Shown piece after piece: positions 25,158 through 34,891 of a DNA stretch of 64,000 nt. The notes beneath the pieces are model-generated. The model did no database searches and was not told where the DNA came from. It saw only the letters and a list, made by a program, of their open reading frames with translations. Source of the DNA: Streptomyces longhuiensis (GTDB lineage: Bacteria; Actinomycetota; Actinomycetes; Streptomycetales; Streptomycetaceae); NCBI RefSeq assembly GCF_020616555.1, contig NZ_CP085173.1, forward strand, positions 3,111,501 to 3,175,500, written 5' to 3'. A program made the translations under genes and the position numbers. Numbering within the stretch: the stretch's first letter is position 1; each line of letters begins with the position of its first letter.

Positions 25158-25556
25158 CTACTGGGTCCGGTTCTCGCCGCGGTAGTACTCGAAGACCCAG
25201 CCCCACAGGCCGATCAGGATGATCGGGGCCGAGAAGTACATCAGCCACCAGCCGAAGATGACGCCCATGAAACCGAGGGCACCACCGATGGCCAGGGCAA
25301 GCGGCTGCCAGCTGTGCGGGCTGAAGAAGCCCACGTCACCGGCGTCGTCCGCGACATCGGCCTCCTTGTTGTCCTGCGCACCGGTGTCGAGCCGCCGGGC
25401 CGTGAAGGCCAGGTAGTAGCCGACCATGATGCACAGGCCGAAGGCCAGGAAGAGCGCCGTGGTTCCGGCGGGCTCCTTCGACCACACGCCGTAGACGATC
25501 GCCATGGCGAGCACGAAGACGCTCAGCCAGATGAACATCTTGCCTTGGACCTTCAC
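25158..25556 (-). CDS. ctaF: Cytochrome c oxidase subunit IV (actinobacterial type)
   Basis: A 132-residue membrane protein with four hydrophobic segments, the actinobacteria-specific small oxidase subunit. ATGA overlap with ctaD. It belongs to the aa3 oxidase and helps assembly of the bcc-aa3 supercomplex (family knowledge). Confidence 0.93.
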   Translation of the reverse strand: MKVQGKMFIWLSVFVLAMAIVYGVWSKEPAGTTALFLAFGLCIMVGYYLAFTARRLDTGAQDNKEADVADDAGDVGFFSPHSWQPLALAIGGALGFMGVIFGWWLMYFSAPIILIGLWGWVFEYYRGENRTQ

Positions 25557-27289
25557 TTGCCGGCCTCCTTGCCACCGGAGAGAGCGTTGCCCCCGTGGCC
25601 GCCGTTCTGGAGCTGGTCCATCGCGGCGATCTCCGGGTGGTGCAGGTCGAACGCCGGCGATTCACTGCGAATGCGCGGCAGGGTGAGGAAGTTGTGCCGC
25701 GGCGGCGGGCAGGACGTCGCCCATTCGAGCGAACGGCCGTAGCCCCACGGGTCGTCGACCTCGACCTTCTTGCCGTACTTGGCGGTCTTCCACACGTTGT
25801 AGAAGAACGGCAGGATCGACAGACCGAGCAGGAACGAGGAGATCGTCGAGATCGTGTTCAGCGCGGTGAAGCCGTCGGCCGCGAGGTAGTCCGCGTAACG
25901 ACGCGGCATGCCCTCGACGCCCAGCCAGTGCTGCACCAGGAACGTGCCGTGGAAGCCGATGAACAGCGTCCAGAACGTGATCTTGCCGAGCCGCTCGTCG
26001 AGCATCTTGCCCGTGAACTTCGGCCACCAGAAGTGGAATCCGGCGAACATCGCGAAGACCACGGTGCCGAAGACGACGTAGTGGAAGTGCGCGACGACGA
26101 AGTACGAGTCCGAGACGTGGAAGTCCAGCGGCGGGGCCGCCAGGATGACGCCGGTCAGACCACCGAAGACGAAGGTGATCAGGAAGCCGATCGTCCAGAG
26201 CATCGGTGTCTCGAAGGACAGCGATCCCTTCCACATCGTGCCGATCCAGTTGAAGAACTTCACGCCTGTCGGTACGGCGATGAGGAACGTCATGAAGGAG
26301 AAGAACGGCAACAGCACGCCACCGGTGACGTACATGTGGTGCGCCCACACGGTCACGGAGAGACCCGCGATCGCGATGGTCGCGCCGATCAGACCCGAGT
26401 AACCGAACATCGGCTTTCTCGAGAACACCGGGATCACTTCGGAAATGATTCCGAAGAATGGCAACGCGATGATGTACACCTCTGGATGGCCGAAGAACCA
26501 GAAGAGGTGTTGCCATAGCAAGGCGCCGCCATTACTGGCGTCGAACACATGAGCACCGAACTTGCGGTCCGCCTCCAGGGCGAACAGCGCGGCGGCCAGG
26601 ACCGGGAAGGCCAGCAGGACCAGTACACCGGTCAGTAGCACGTTCCACACGAAGATCGGCATACGGAACATCGTCATGCCGGGTGCGCGCATGCAGATGA
26701 TCGTGGTGATGAAGTTGACCGAGCCGAGGATCGTGCCGAAGCCGGAGAAGGCCAGACCCATGATCCACATGTCGGCGCCGATGCCCGGCGAGCGGACGGC
26801 GTCCGAGAGCGGGCTGTAGGCGAACCAGCCGAAGTCGGCCGCACCCTGCGGGGTGAGGAAGCCGCCGACCGCGATGAGCGAGCCGAAGAGGTAGAGCCAG
26901 TACGCGAACATGTTCAGCCGCGGGAACGCCACGTCGGGCGCGCCGATCTGCAGCGGCATGATCCAGTTCGCGAATCCGGCGAACAGCGGCGTCGCGAACA
27001 TCAGCAGCATGATCGTGCCGTGCATCGTGAACGCCTGGTTGAACTGCTCGTTCGACATGATCTGGTTGCCGGGACGAGCGAGTTCGGCGCGCATGAAGAG
27101 CGCCATGAGTCCGCCGATGCAGAAGAACGCGAACGACGTGACCAGGTAGAGCGTGCCGATCGTCTTGTGGTCAGTGGTGGTCAGCCACTTGACGACGACA
27201 TTCCCCGGCTGCTTGCGCCTGACCGGCAGCTCGTTCTCGTACGAGTCGTCAGCTGCGGCGGCACCCTGGGGTTCGTTGAGGATGCTCAC
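25553..27289 (-). CDS. ctaD: Cytochrome c oxidase subunit I
   Basis: The catalytic haem-copper subunit, 578 residues and 12 membrane segments. The CuB ligands and cross-linked Tyr are in GHPEVY, the CuB His pair in AHHMY, and the haem a3/a ligands in HFHYVV. Reduces oxygen to water and pumps protons. ATGA overlaps with ctaC and ctaF indicate coupled translation. Confidence 0.98.
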   Translation of the reverse strand: MSILNEPQGAAAADDSYENELPVRRKQPGNVVVKWLTTTDHKTIGTLYLVTSFAFFCIGGLMALFMRAELARPGNQIMSNEQFNQAFTMHGTIMLLMFATPLFAGFANWIMPLQIGAPDVAFPRLNMFAYWLYLFGSLIAVGGFLTPQGAADFGWFAYSPLSDAVRSPGIGADMWIMGLAFSGFGTILGSVNFITTIICMRAPGMTMFRMPIFVWNVLLTGVLVLLAFPVLAAALFALEADRKFGAHVFDASNGGALLWQHLFWFFGHPEVYIIALPFFGIISEVIPVFSRKPMFGYSGLIGATIAIAGLSVTVWAHHMYVTGGVLLPFFSFMTFLIAVPTGVKFFNWIGTMWKGSLSFETPMLWTIGFLITFVFGGLTGVILAAPPLDFHVSDSYFVVAHFHYVVFGTVVFAMFAGFHFWWPKFTGKMLDERLGKITFWTLFIGFHGTFLVQHWLGVEGMPRRYADYLAADGFTALNTISTISSFLLGLSILPFFYNVWKTAKYGKKVEVDDPWGYGRSLEWATSCPPPRHNFLTLPRIRSESPAFDLHHPEIAAMDQLQNGGHGGNALSGGKEAGK

Positions 27290-28245
27290 AGGTTGTTCGT
27301 CTCCCGGTTCTTCTCGTGGCTCGTCTGCGCGATGCCGGACGGGATGTAACCGGTCTGCCCCTTCTTCGCGAGGTCCTTGAGGTGCTGCTGGTAGCGCTCA
27401 GGAGAGACGACCTTCACGTTGAACAGCATGCGCGAGTGGTCGACGCCGCAGAGCTCGGCGCACTTGCCCAGGAAGGTGCCCTCCCGGTTGGGAGTCACCT
27501 CGAAGGCATTGGTGTGGCCCGGAATGACGTCCTGCTTCATCAGGAACGGCACCACCCAGAAGTCGTGGATGACGTCGCGCGAGGTGAGGACGAACCGGAC
27601 CTTCTCGCCCTTGGGGAGCCAGAGGGTGGGGCCGGGGTTCTTCGTCTGCGGGTTCCTCGAGGCCGGCGTGCCGGCCTCGTAGACGCCACCGGCGTTCGCC
27701 GGGAAGTCCTCGATGAAGCGGTCCGGAATGCCGGCCAGTTCCTTCGAGGTCTTCGCGTCACCCGTGGAGCCGGGCACGTTCTCGACGTAGTTGAAGCCCC
27801 AGCTCCACTGATAGCCGACCACGTTGATGGTGTGGGCCGGCTTGTCGGCGAGGCTGAGGAGCTTCGACTCGTCTCGTGCCGTGAAGTAGAAGAGGACCGA
27901 GACGATGATGAGCGGTACAACCGTGTACAGCGCCTCTAGCGGCATGTTGTACCGCGTCTGCGTTGGTACCTCGATCTTGGTGCGGCTGCGCCGGTGGAAG
28001 ATGATGCTCCACAGGATCAGGCCCCAGACAAGGACACCCGTGGCGAGCGCTGCCGCCCACGAGCCCTGCCAGAGGGAGAGGATCCTGGGACCTTCTTCCG
28101 TAACCGGGGTCGGCATACCAAGACGAGGGAAGTCCTTGTATGTGCAACCAGTAGCGGTTACCAGGATCAGGCCCGCAGTCAGCACCTGCGGCAGCTTCCG
28201 CCGCATCGGGCGCCGCGACGAGCGGTCGGAGCCGTTGGGACTCAC
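27286..28245 (-). CDS. ctaC: Cytochrome c oxidase subunit II
   Basis: 319 residues. It is made as a lipoprotein: ATGC lipobox with C34 after a hydrophobic signal. Two membrane helices follow, then the CuA domain with [12 protein letters not shown] as copper ligands. It accepts electrons from the haem c of QcrC. GTG start with GAAGG 7 bases upstream. First gene of ctaCDF; its promoter must lie in the 337-base divergent gap. Confidence 0.97.
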   Translation of the reverse strand: MSPNGSDRSSRRPMRRKLPQVLTAGLILVTATGCTYKDFPRLGMPTPVTEEGPRILSLWQGSWAAALATGVLVWGLILWSIIFHRRSRTKIEVPTQTRYNMPLEALYTVVPLIIVSVLFYFTARDESKLLSLADKPAHTINVVGYQWSWGFNYVENVPGSTGDAKTSKELAGIPDRFIEDFPANAGGVYEAGTPASRNPQTKNPGPTLWLPKGEKVRFVLTSRDVIHDFWVVPFLMKQDVIPGHTNAFEVTPNREGTFLGKCAELCGVDHSRMLFNVKVVSPERYQQHLKDLAKKGQTGYIPSGIAQTSHEKNRETNNL

Positions 28246-28582
28246 GTAGCGCCTTCCCGAGAGTCTCGCCCGCGCTGGTTGGCTACGGCCGTCTCGCTGG
28301 TCGCTCGCCGCCCTGGCACACGGGCAGGGGTTTGGATGTTTATGCGGACCAAACCCTACTGGACGCTATTTGGGGTCGCGCGGGGAGGGTGCCTAACGCG
28401 CCGCGGGTCACTCAGAAGGGGTGGAACTTGCTGTTCCGGGGGGATCTGACGGGGGATCGGGGGGATGTCCGGTGGGTGCGGGCGCTGGTGGTCCGGCCGG
28501 CGCGCGCTCCGGGTGGCGGCTCGCGCCGTCCTCCGCGCCCCTGGCCCGACGTCGCGCTCACCCGGGGCTTTACCGTTGCGGT
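28246..28582. other. Divergent region ctaC / IscS-TusA fusion
   Basis: No gene seen. It is AT-richer around 28330-28375, where the ctaC promoter probably lies. Inverted repeat GGGTTTGG (28328-28335) and CCAAACCC (28349-28356) flank a CATAAA-like -10 on the minus strand, a possible operator. On the plus strand TACCGT at 28571-28576 is 7 bases before the fusion gene GTG. Confidence 0.45.
28328..28356 (-). promoter_or_regulatory. Inverted repeat in the presumed ctaC promoter
   Basis: 8-bp perfect arms separated by 13 bases, about 85 bases upstream of the ctaC GTG, around a CATAAA-like hexamer. Candidate regulator site. Confidence 0.4.
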
Positions 28583-29971
28583 GTGTCCTACTTCGACGCT
28601 GCCTCCTCCGCTCCCCTGCACCCCGTGGCCCGGCAGGCGCTGCTCGCCTCGCTGGACGAGGGGTGGGCCGACCCCGCCCGGCTCTACCGCGAGGGGAGGC
28701 GGGCCCGGCTGCTCCTGGACGCGGCCCGTGAGGCCGCCGCGGACGCCGTGGGCTGCCGCCCGGACGAGCTTGTTTTCACCCCTTCGGGGACGCGTGCCGT
28801 ACATGCGGGAATCTCCGGCGCGCTCGCGGGACGTCGGCGTGTCGGCCGGCATCTGGTGGTTTCCGCGGTCGAGCACTCCTCGGTACTCCATTCGGCTGCC
28901 GCGCTGGAGGCCGACGGCGGTTCGGTGACCGAGGTGGGCGTGGACCGGGCCGGTGCCGTCTCCCCCGCCGCGTACGCCGATGCGCTCAGACAGGACACGG
29001 CGCTCGCCTGTCTCCAGTCCGCCAACCACGAGGTGGGGACGGTGCAGCCGGTGGCCGAGGTCGCCGCGGCGTGCCGGGTCGCCGGGGTGCCGCTGCTCGT
29101 GGACGCGGCGCAGTCGCTCGCGTGGGGGCCGGTCGAGGGCGACTGGTCGCTGCTCGCGGGCAGCGCGCACAAGTGGGGCGGCCCGGCGGGCGTCGGGCTG
29201 CTCGTCGTGCGCAAGGGGGTGCGGTTCGCGGCCCAAGGCCCGGCCGACGAGCGGGAGTCGGGGCGTGCGGCCGGGTTCGAGAACATTCCGGCCGTCGTGG
29301 CGGCGGCGGCCTCGCTGCGGGCGGTGCGGGCCGAGGCCGCCGAGGAGGACGCGCGGCTGCGGGAGTTGACGGAGCGGATCCGGGCCCGGGTGCCGGGGCT
29401 CGTGCCCGATGTCGAGGTGGTGGGCGACCCGGTGCGGCGGCTGCCGCACGTGGTGACCTTCTCCTGTCTCTATGTCGACGGAGAGACTCTGCTGCACGAG
29501 CTGGACCGGGCCGGTTTCTCCGTTTCGTCCGGCTCGTCGTGCACGAGCAGCACACTGACGCCGAGCCATGTGCTCAAGGCGATGGGGGTGCTGAGCGAGG
29601 GGAACGTACGGGTGTCGCTGCCGCTCGGGACGGCCGGGGACGACGTCGAACAGTTCCTCGGGGTGCTGCCGGGGACGGTGGCGTCGGTACGGGAGCGGCT
29701 GGGGGCGACGGCGGTGACCGCGCCCGCCCCCGCGCCGGAGAGTGCGCCCTCGCTCGTGGTCGACGCGCTCGGCAAGCGGTGCCCGATCCCCGTCATCGAG
29801 CTGGCGAAGGTGATCGGGGACGTGCCGGTGGGCGGGACCGTGACCGTGCTAGCCGACGACGAGGCGGCGCGGCTCGACATCCCGGCGTGGTGCGAGATGC
29901 GGAGCCAGGAGTACGTCGGGGAGGAGCCGGCGGAGCGCGGTACCGCCTATGTGGTCCGCCGGCTCTCCTGA
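28583..29971 (+). CDS. Cysteine desulfurase - TusA sulfurtransferase fusion
   Basis: A 462-residue two-domain protein. Residues 1-380 are an IscS/NifS-type cysteine desulfurase: PLP lysine K197 in SAHK, and catalytic Cys 320 in SSGSSC. Residues 388-462 are a TusA-like domain with the CPIP motif (Cys 400). A Pro-Ala linker joins them. The likely reaction is removal of sulfur from cysteine and direct transfer to the fused TusA cysteine, for tRNA thiolation, molybdopterin or other sulfur carriers. The GTG lacks a binding site and may be leaderless. It is divergent from ctaC and ends 5 bases before the convergent adenosine kinase gene. Confidence 0.9.
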   Translation: MSYFDAASSAPLHPVARQALLASLDEGWADPARLYREGRRARLLLDAAREAAADAVGCRPDELVFTPSGTRAVHAGISGALAGRRRVGRHLVVSAVEHSSVLHSAAALEADGGSVTEVGVDRAGAVSPAAYADALRQDTALACLQSANHEVGTVQPVAEVAAACRVAGVPLLVDAAQSLAWGPVEGDWSLLAGSAHKWGGPAGVGLLVVRKGVRFAAQGPADERESGRAAGFENIPAVVAAAASLRAVRAEAAEEDARLRELTERIRARVPGLVPDVEVVGDPVRRLPHVVTFSCLYVDGETLLHELDRAGFSVSSGSSCTSSTLTPSHVLKAMGVLSEGNVRVSLPLGTAGDDVEQFLGVLPGTVASVRERLGATAVTAPAPAPESAPSLVVDALGKRCPIPVIELAKVIGDVPVGGTVTVLADDEAARLDIPAWCEMRSQEYVGEEPAERGTAYVVRRLS

Positions 29972-29976
29972 CGCGA

Positions 29977-30951
29977 CTACTTCAGGTGCTCCTTGACCTC
30001 GGCCGCGGCCTCGTGGCCGTACGCCTTGGTGAAGCGGTCCATGAAGTGGCCGCGGCGCAGCTGGTACTCCTGCGTGCCGAGGGTCTCGATGACCAGCGTG
30101 GCGAGCATGCAGCCGACCTGGGCGGCGCGCTCGTGACCGACGCCCCAGGCCAGGCCGGACAGGAAGCCCGCGCGGAACGCGTCGCCGACGCCGGTCGGGT
30201 CGACCTTGGCCTCCTCCTCGGCACAGCCGACCTCGATCGGGTCCTCGCCGACGCTCTCGATGCGGACGCCGCGCGAGCCGAGGGTCGTGACGCGGTGGCC
30301 GACCTTGCCGAGGATCTCCTCGTCGGTCCAGCCGGTCTTGCTCTCGATGAGGCCCTTCTCGTACTCGTTCGAGAAGAGGTACGTCGCGCCGTCCAGGAGC
30401 GTGCGGATCTCGTCGCCGTTCATCCGGGCGATCTGCTGCGAGAAGTCCGCGGCGAACGGGATGGAGCGCGAGCGGCACTCCTCCGTGTGACGGAGCATGC
30501 CCTCCGGGTCGTCAGCGCCGATCAGCACCAGGTCGAGGCCGCCGACGCGCTCGGCGACGGACTGCAGCTCGATGAGGCGGGCCTCGCTCATGGCGCCCGT
30601 GTAGAAGGAGCCGATCTGGTTGTGGTCGGCGTCCGTGGTGCAGACGAAGCGGGCCGTGTGCAGGACCTCGGAGATGCGGACGGAGTCGGTGTCCACGCCG
30701 TGCCGGTCGAGCCAGGCGCGGTACTCGTCGAAGTCGGAGCCCGCGGCGCCGACCAGGATCGGGTCCGTCCCGAGCTGCCCCATGCCGAACGCGATGTTCG
30801 CGCCGACACCGCCCCGGCGGACGTCGAGGTTGTCGACGAGGAAGGAGAGGGAGACCGTGTGCAGCTGATCCGCGACCAGCTGGTCGGCGAAGCGGCCGGG
30901 GAAGGTCATGAGGTGGTCGGTGGCGATGGAGCCGGTGACTGCGATACGCAC
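29977..30951 (-). CDS. adoK: Adenosine kinase (PfkB/ribokinase family)
   Basis: 324 residues, the same length as the M. tuberculosis adenosine kinase at the equivalent place (Rv2202c, from memory), with close similarity through the N-terminal GSIATDHLM segment and the C-terminal DPTGVGDAFRAG catalytic motif (Asp as base). It phosphorylates adenosine to AMP for purine salvage. It is commonly annotated only as a carbohydrate kinase. No close partner gene is seen; it converges on the IscS-TusA gene. Confidence 0.85.
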   Translation of the reverse strand: MRIAVTGSIATDHLMTFPGRFADQLVADQLHTVSLSFLVDNLDVRRGGVGANIAFGMGQLGTDPILVGAAGSDFDEYRAWLDRHGVDTDSVRISEVLHTARFVCTTDADHNQIGSFYTGAMSEARLIELQSVAERVGGLDLVLIGADDPEGMLRHTEECRSRSIPFAADFSQQIARMNGDEIRTLLDGATYLFSNEYEKGLIESKTGWTDEEILGKVGHRVTTLGSRGVRIESVGEDPIEVGCAEEEAKVDPTGVGDAFRAGFLSGLAWGVGHERAAQVGCMLATLVIETLGTQEYQLRRGHFMDRFTKAYGHEAAAEVKEHLK

Positions 30952-31084
30952 GGCGTGGTCACGTCTTCCTGAGCGGAGGGGGTTGACGCTTTACGCTACC
31001 GGGTCGCGTCCGTCCGACTGAAGCGGCAAAACTACCCGATAGTAGGTCTTTCTTCGCGGGGCCGGACCTGCATAGCGTTCCTTT

Positions 31085-31297
31085 ATGACGAACCTCAAGG
31101 TCCGCACCGCGTCCGCACCGCTCGACCTCGAAGGCGGCCTCGCCTCCCTGCGCGGCGACTGCGCCCGAATGGCCCCGCACTGGACGGCCCCCGTCAAGGA
31201 CAAGCAGACTCCCGTCGCCCCCTCCCTCCCCCACGGCGTCGTCGTGCCCGCCGAGTCCGCGCGGCTCATCGACTCGATGTCCGAGTACGGGGACTAG
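31085..31297 (+). CDS. Small conserved-looking protein of unknown function
   Basis: 70 residues with no recognised domain; it begins TNLKVRTAS and ends SMSEYGD. No ribosome binding site precedes the ATG, but TAGCGT at 31073-31078 is 7 bases from it, which fits a leaderless message. It is divergent from adoK. GC bias by codon position looks coding, but recognition is weak. Confidence 0.6.
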   Translation: MTNLKVRTASAPLDLEGGLASLRGDCARMAPHWTAPVKDKQTPVAPSLPHGVVVPAESARLIDSMSEYGD

Positions 31298-31380
31298 AGC
31301 GGACCGAAGAGGCGCCCGCGCGGGCCCTGGGGAGCGAGGAGGGAACCGCACGCTCCCCCGCTGCGTCCCATCGCTGTCCC

Positions 31381-31397
31381 CCGTATAGGGGATACGG
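31381..31397. promoter_or_regulatory. Palindrome upstream of the anchored protein gene
   Basis: CCGTAT and ATACGG arms around a 5-bp centre, 31 bases before the next start codon and overlapping a TATAGG -10-like hexamer. Possible operator. Confidence 0.35.
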
Positions 31398-31428
31398 CGT
31401 ACGACGCAGCAGCTGAAGGAGCGATGCG

Positions 31429-32910
31429 GTGAGCACCGAGCAGACGCAGGATCGACACCGGGGGCGGTCCCCGCTGGCCGTCGCCTCGGTCGCGGCAGCG
31501 GTACTCCTCGTCGGTGGCGGTGGCGCGTATTTCGCGGCGACCTCGGCCGACGGGGACGGCCGCGGCGGGACTCCGGCCGCCGGCGAGGACTCCACTCCTC
31601 CGCCGCTGGCCCTGGACGGCTACCGGGAGGGCGGCACGGGCTCCACCTCGGGAATCGCGCCGGGCGAGCCCGACCCGAACGGCACCCGTTACCGGGCCGA
31701 CGGCAAGCTCCCCACGGGGCCCGGCGACGCCCCCGTCTACCGGAGCGAGGGCAAGGTGACCGCGGCCGATGTCGCCGCGCTCGCCAGGACGCTCGACGCG
31801 CAGGGCGCCCCGCGCCTGGAGAACGGCGCCTGGAAGGTGGGCCCGGCGAAGGACGGCTCGGGCCCCTCACTCCAGGTGACCGAGCGGGCACCCGGCGCCT
31901 GGACGTACGCGCGCTACGCACCGTCCGCGGGCCACAAGTGCGCGAGCCCGACGAAGTGCACCGAGGCGCCGGGGAACGGCAGCGCCAAGGACGCCGTGAG
32001 CGAGGCCGCCGCGAAGAAGGCGGCCGCTCCGGTGCTCAAGGCGCTCGGCCAGGACGACGCGAAGCTCGACGCGCGCCAACTGATGGGCGCGATACGGGTG
32101 GTGAACGCGGAGCCGCGCGTGGGCGACCTGCCGACGTACGGCTGGACCACGGGCGTGCAGGTCGGCTCGGACGGCCAAGTGGTCGGCGGGAGCGGCCAGT
32201 TGAAGCAGCCGGTCAAGGGCGACACCTACCCCGTGATCAGCGCGCAGAAGACGCTCGATCTGCTCAACTCCGCGGCTGTCGGGGCCGGTCGCGTCGGCAT
32301 CGGCGGCTGCGCGAGCCCGGTGCCGGTGAAGCAGCGGGACGAGGCGCCGTGCAAGGCGCCGACGAAGCTGCCCGCGGCGGAGCCCGTCCACGTCACGGGG
32401 GCCACGTTCGGGCTCGCGGTGCAGTTCACGCAGGGGCGGCAGATCCTCGTACCGTCGTGGCTGTTCCAGGTGAAGCCGCAGGGCGGGCAGGCGGCGTTCA
32501 CGGTGACGCATCCCGCGGTGGACCCGAAGTTCCTGACGTCGCCGCACGCACCGGGGCCGGCCGACAAGCCGAGCCCGCGGCCGAGCGTCAGGCCCGGTGA
32601 CCCGGGGACCGACACCCGCGACGTGCGCCCGGACAGCTACGCGGTGGACGGGCGGACGCTGACGGCGCACTTCACGGGCGGCGTGTGCAGCACCTACACG
32701 GCCGCCGCGACGGAGAAGGACGGCAAGGTCGCCCTGAAGGTCACGGAGACGCGGAAGAAGGGCACGGTCTGCATCGCGATGGCGAAGTTCTACACGCTGC
32801 CGGTGACGCTGGACGAGCCGCTCGACGGCCGCAAGGTCGTGGACTCGACGGACAGGGCGGTGCCGCACGCGGACGGCAAGCGGGGACAGGAGCCGGCGCC
32901 GCAGAGCTGA
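31429..32910 (+). CDS. Membrane-anchored extracytoplasmic protein, unknown function
   Basis: 493 residues. A short basic N-terminus is followed by one membrane helix (about residues 15-38), then a Gly/Pro-rich linker and a large external region. The external part has four or more cysteines (for example CASPTKC and GGCASP) likely to form disulfides. No catalytic motif recognised. GTG start with AAGGAG 7 bases upstream. It could be an envelope scaffold or anti-sigma-like protein, but nothing in the sequence decides this. Confidence 0.75.
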   Translation: MSTEQTQDRHRGRSPLAVASVAAAVLLVGGGGAYFAATSADGDGRGGTPAAGEDSTPPPLALDGYREGGTGSTSGIAPGEPDPNGTRYRADGKLPTGPGDAPVYRSEGKVTAADVAALARTLDAQGAPRLENGAWKVGPAKDGSGPSLQVTERAPGAWTYARYAPSAGHKCASPTKCTEAPGNGSAKDAVSEAAAKKAAAPVLKALGQDDAKLDARQLMGAIRVVNAEPRVGDLPTYGWTTGVQVGSDGQVVGGSGQLKQPVKGDTYPVISAQKTLDLLNSAAVGAGRVGIGGCASPVPVKQRDEAPCKAPTKLPAAEPVHVTGATFGLAVQFTQGRQILVPSWLFQVKPQGGQAAFTVTHPAVDPKFLTSPHAPGPADKPSPRPSVRPGDPGTDTRDVRPDSYAVDGRTLTAHFTGGVCSTYTAAATEKDGKVALKVTETRKKGTVCIAMAKFYTLPVTLDEPLDGRKVVDSTDRAVPHADGKRGQEPAPQS

Positions 32911-32922
32911 CCCCCTGACGAA

Positions 32923-32969
32923 ACACGAAGCGGCGGTTCCCCCTCGAGCAGGGAACCGCCGCTTCGTGT
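32923..32969. terminator. Bidirectional terminator
   Basis: Perfect 19-bp inverted repeat (32923-32941 and 32951-32969, 9-nt loop) between the anchored protein gene and the convergent erpA-like gene. Confidence 0.9.
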
Positions 32970-32985
32970 ACGTACAGGCTCAGGC

Positions 32986-33342
32986 TCAGCTGAACGAGTC
33001 GCCGCAGGCGCAGGAACCCGTGGCGTTCGGGTTGTCGATCGTGAAGCCCTGCTTCTCGATGGTGTCGACGAAGTCGACGGAGGCGCCGCCCAGGTACGGG
33101 GCGCTCATGCGGTCGGTGACGACCTTGACGCCACCGAAGTCCTTCACGACGTCCCCGTCGAGGGAGCGCTCGTCGAAGAAGAGCTGGTAACGCAGGCCGG
33201 AGCAGCCTCCGGGCTGTACGGCGACGCGCAGCGCCAGGTCGTCGCGCCCTTCCTGGTCAAGGAGGGCCTTGACCTTGGCCGCGGCGGCGTCGGACAGGAG
33301 GATGCCGTCGCTCACGGTGGTGGTCTCGTCCGATACGGACAT
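32986..33342 (-). CDS. erpA: A-type iron-sulfur carrier (ErpA/HesB)
   Basis: 118 residues with the three conserved cysteines: one in GGCSG and two in CAC near the C-terminus. It delivers Fe-S clusters to apo-proteins. It is divergent from nadA, whose product needs a 4Fe-4S cluster, which suggests a functional pairing. It matches the HesB gene near adoK in mycobacteria. Confidence 0.92.
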   Translation of the reverse strand: MSVSDETTTVSDGILLSDAAAAKVKALLDQEGRDDLALRVAVQPGGCSGLRYQLFFDERSLDGDVVKDFGGVKVVTDRMSAPYLGGASVDFVDTIEKQGFTIDNPNATGSCACGDSFS

Positions 33343-33538
33343 CTGCTTCTCTCCAGGGTTGTACGGAGACTGCTTGCCGACGTTCCAACCGGCGGGGCCG
33401 CGGTTTCATTCCGGCCCTGGCGCTCGTGTTTCGCCTCTCGGCGAGTTCGGCTTCCTTGCCCTTTCATGCTCGCACACCCCGCGCGCGGGAGGCACGGGCC
33501 GGTCCACGCGGATTGCGTCACATAGACACGATGGCCAT

Positions 33539-33591
33539 CGTCATTCTGACGTGAAGCAGTTATGATAGATAGCGTCATTTCGACGAGAAGC
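33539..33591 (+). promoter_or_regulatory. Paired operator-like sites and promoter before nadA
   Basis: Two 19-bp sites, 33539-33557 and 33573-33591, match at 16 positions and are 34 bp apart (about three helical turns). The first contains the palindrome CGTCA-TTC-TGACG. Between them is TATGAT (33561-33566), a good -10. This is the layout of a repressor that covers the nadA promoter. The regulator is not in the window; an NAD-related repressor such as NrtR is a guess. Confidence 0.6.
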
Positions 33592-33630
33592 CTCGCCGCA
33601 CGAATGTCATAACAAGAAAGGGTGCGTGAC

Positions 33631-34812
33631 GTGACCACGGCCCAGACCACCGTTGACCTGGATGTTCAGCCGACTCCGCTGGCTCTCCTGCTGCTCGGCC
33701 GCGAGGCCGACCCGCGGAGCGAGCGCGGCGTGGAGTGCCCTGGAGACCTGCCCTCCCCGTCCGACCCGGACCTGGTGGAGCGCGCCCGCGCGGCCAAGGA
33801 GAAGCTCGGGGACAAGGTCTTCGTGCTCGGCCACCACTACCAGCGCGACGAGGTCATCCAGTTCGCGGACGTCACCGGCGACTCCTTCAAGCTCGCCCGT
33901 GACGCGGCCGCCCGGCCGGAGGCCGAGTACATCGTCTTCTGCGGTGTGCACTTCATGGCCGAGTCCGCCGACATCCTCACCGGCGACGACCAGAAGGTGG
34001 TCCTGCCCGACCTGGCCGCCGGGTGCTCCATGGCCGACATGGCCACCGCCGAGCAGGTCGCCGAGTGCTGGGACGTGCTGACCGAGGCCGGCATCGCCGA
34101 GCAGGTCGTGCCCGTCTCGTACATGAACTCCTCCGCGGACATCAAGGCGTTCACCGGCAAGCACGGCGGCACGATCTGTACCTCGTCGAACGCGAAGAGG
34201 GCCCTCGACTGGGCCTTCGAGCAGGGCGAGAAGGTGCTCTTCCTGCCGGACCAGCACCTCGGCCGCAACACCGCCGTGCGGGACATGGGGATGTCCCTGG
34301 ACGACTGCGTCCTGTACAACCCGCACAAGCCGAACGGCGGCCTGACGGCCGAGGAGCTGCGGAACGCGAAGATGATCCTGTGGCGCGGGCACTGCTCGGT
34401 GCACGGACGCTTCTCGATCGACTCGGTGAACGACGTCCGCGAGCGGATCCCCGGCGTACGGGTCCTGGTGCACCCCGAGTGCAAGCACGAGGTCGTCGCC
34501 GCGGCGGACGAGGTCGGCTCGACGGAGTACATCATCAAGGCCCTCGACGCGGCCCCGGCCGGGTCGAAGTGGGCGATCGGCACCGAGCTCAACCTGGTGC
34601 GGCGCCTCGCCAACGCGCACCCGGACAAGGAGATCGTCTTCCTCGACAAGACGGTCTGCTTCTGCTCGACGATGAACCGCATCGACCTGCCGCACCTGGT
34701 GTGGGCCCTGGAGTCCCTGGCCGAGGGCAACCTGGTCAACCGGATCGAGGTCGACCGCGAGACCGAGCAGTTCGCGAAGCAGGCGCTGGAGCGGATGCTG
34801 GCGCTGCCGTAG
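33631..34812 (+). CDS. nadA: Quinolinate synthase A
   Basis: Condenses iminoaspartate with dihydroxyacetone phosphate to quinolinate in NAD synthesis. 393 residues. The 4Fe-4S cysteines are in FCGVH, HPECKHE and VCFCSTM. Start GTG 33631 is chosen over GTG 33622 because AAAGGG lies 8 bases upstream of it. nadB and nadC are not seen in the window, so it is a single-gene unit. The leader contains paired operator-like sites. Confidence 0.95.
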   Translation: MTTAQTTVDLDVQPTPLALLLLGREADPRSERGVECPGDLPSPSDPDLVERARAAKEKLGDKVFVLGHHYQRDEVIQFADVTGDSFKLARDAAARPEAEYIVFCGVHFMAESADILTGDDQKVVLPDLAAGCSMADMATAEQVAECWDVLTEAGIAEQVVPVSYMNSSADIKAFTGKHGGTICTSSNAKRALDWAFEQGEKVLFLPDQHLGRNTAVRDMGMSLDDCVLYNPHKPNGGLTAEELRNAKMILWRGHCSVHGRFSIDSVNDVRERIPGVRVLVHPECKHEVVAAADEVGSTEYIIKALDAAPAGSKWAIGTELNLVRRLANAHPDKEIVFLDKTVCFCSTMNRIDLPHLVWALESLAEGNLVNRIEVDRETEQFAKQALERMLALP

Positions 34813-34827
34813 GCGCGAAAGCCGTAG

Positions 34828-34879
34828 AAAGCCCGGAGCCCGGGTCCCCCATCGAGGCGGGACCCGGGCTCCGGGCTTT
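34828..34879. terminator. Bidirectional terminator nadA / RND exporter
   Basis: Perfect 21-bp inverted repeat (34828-34848 and 34859-34879, 10-nt loop) between the convergent genes. Confidence 0.95.
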
Positions 34880-34891
34880 GTGCCGAAAGGG

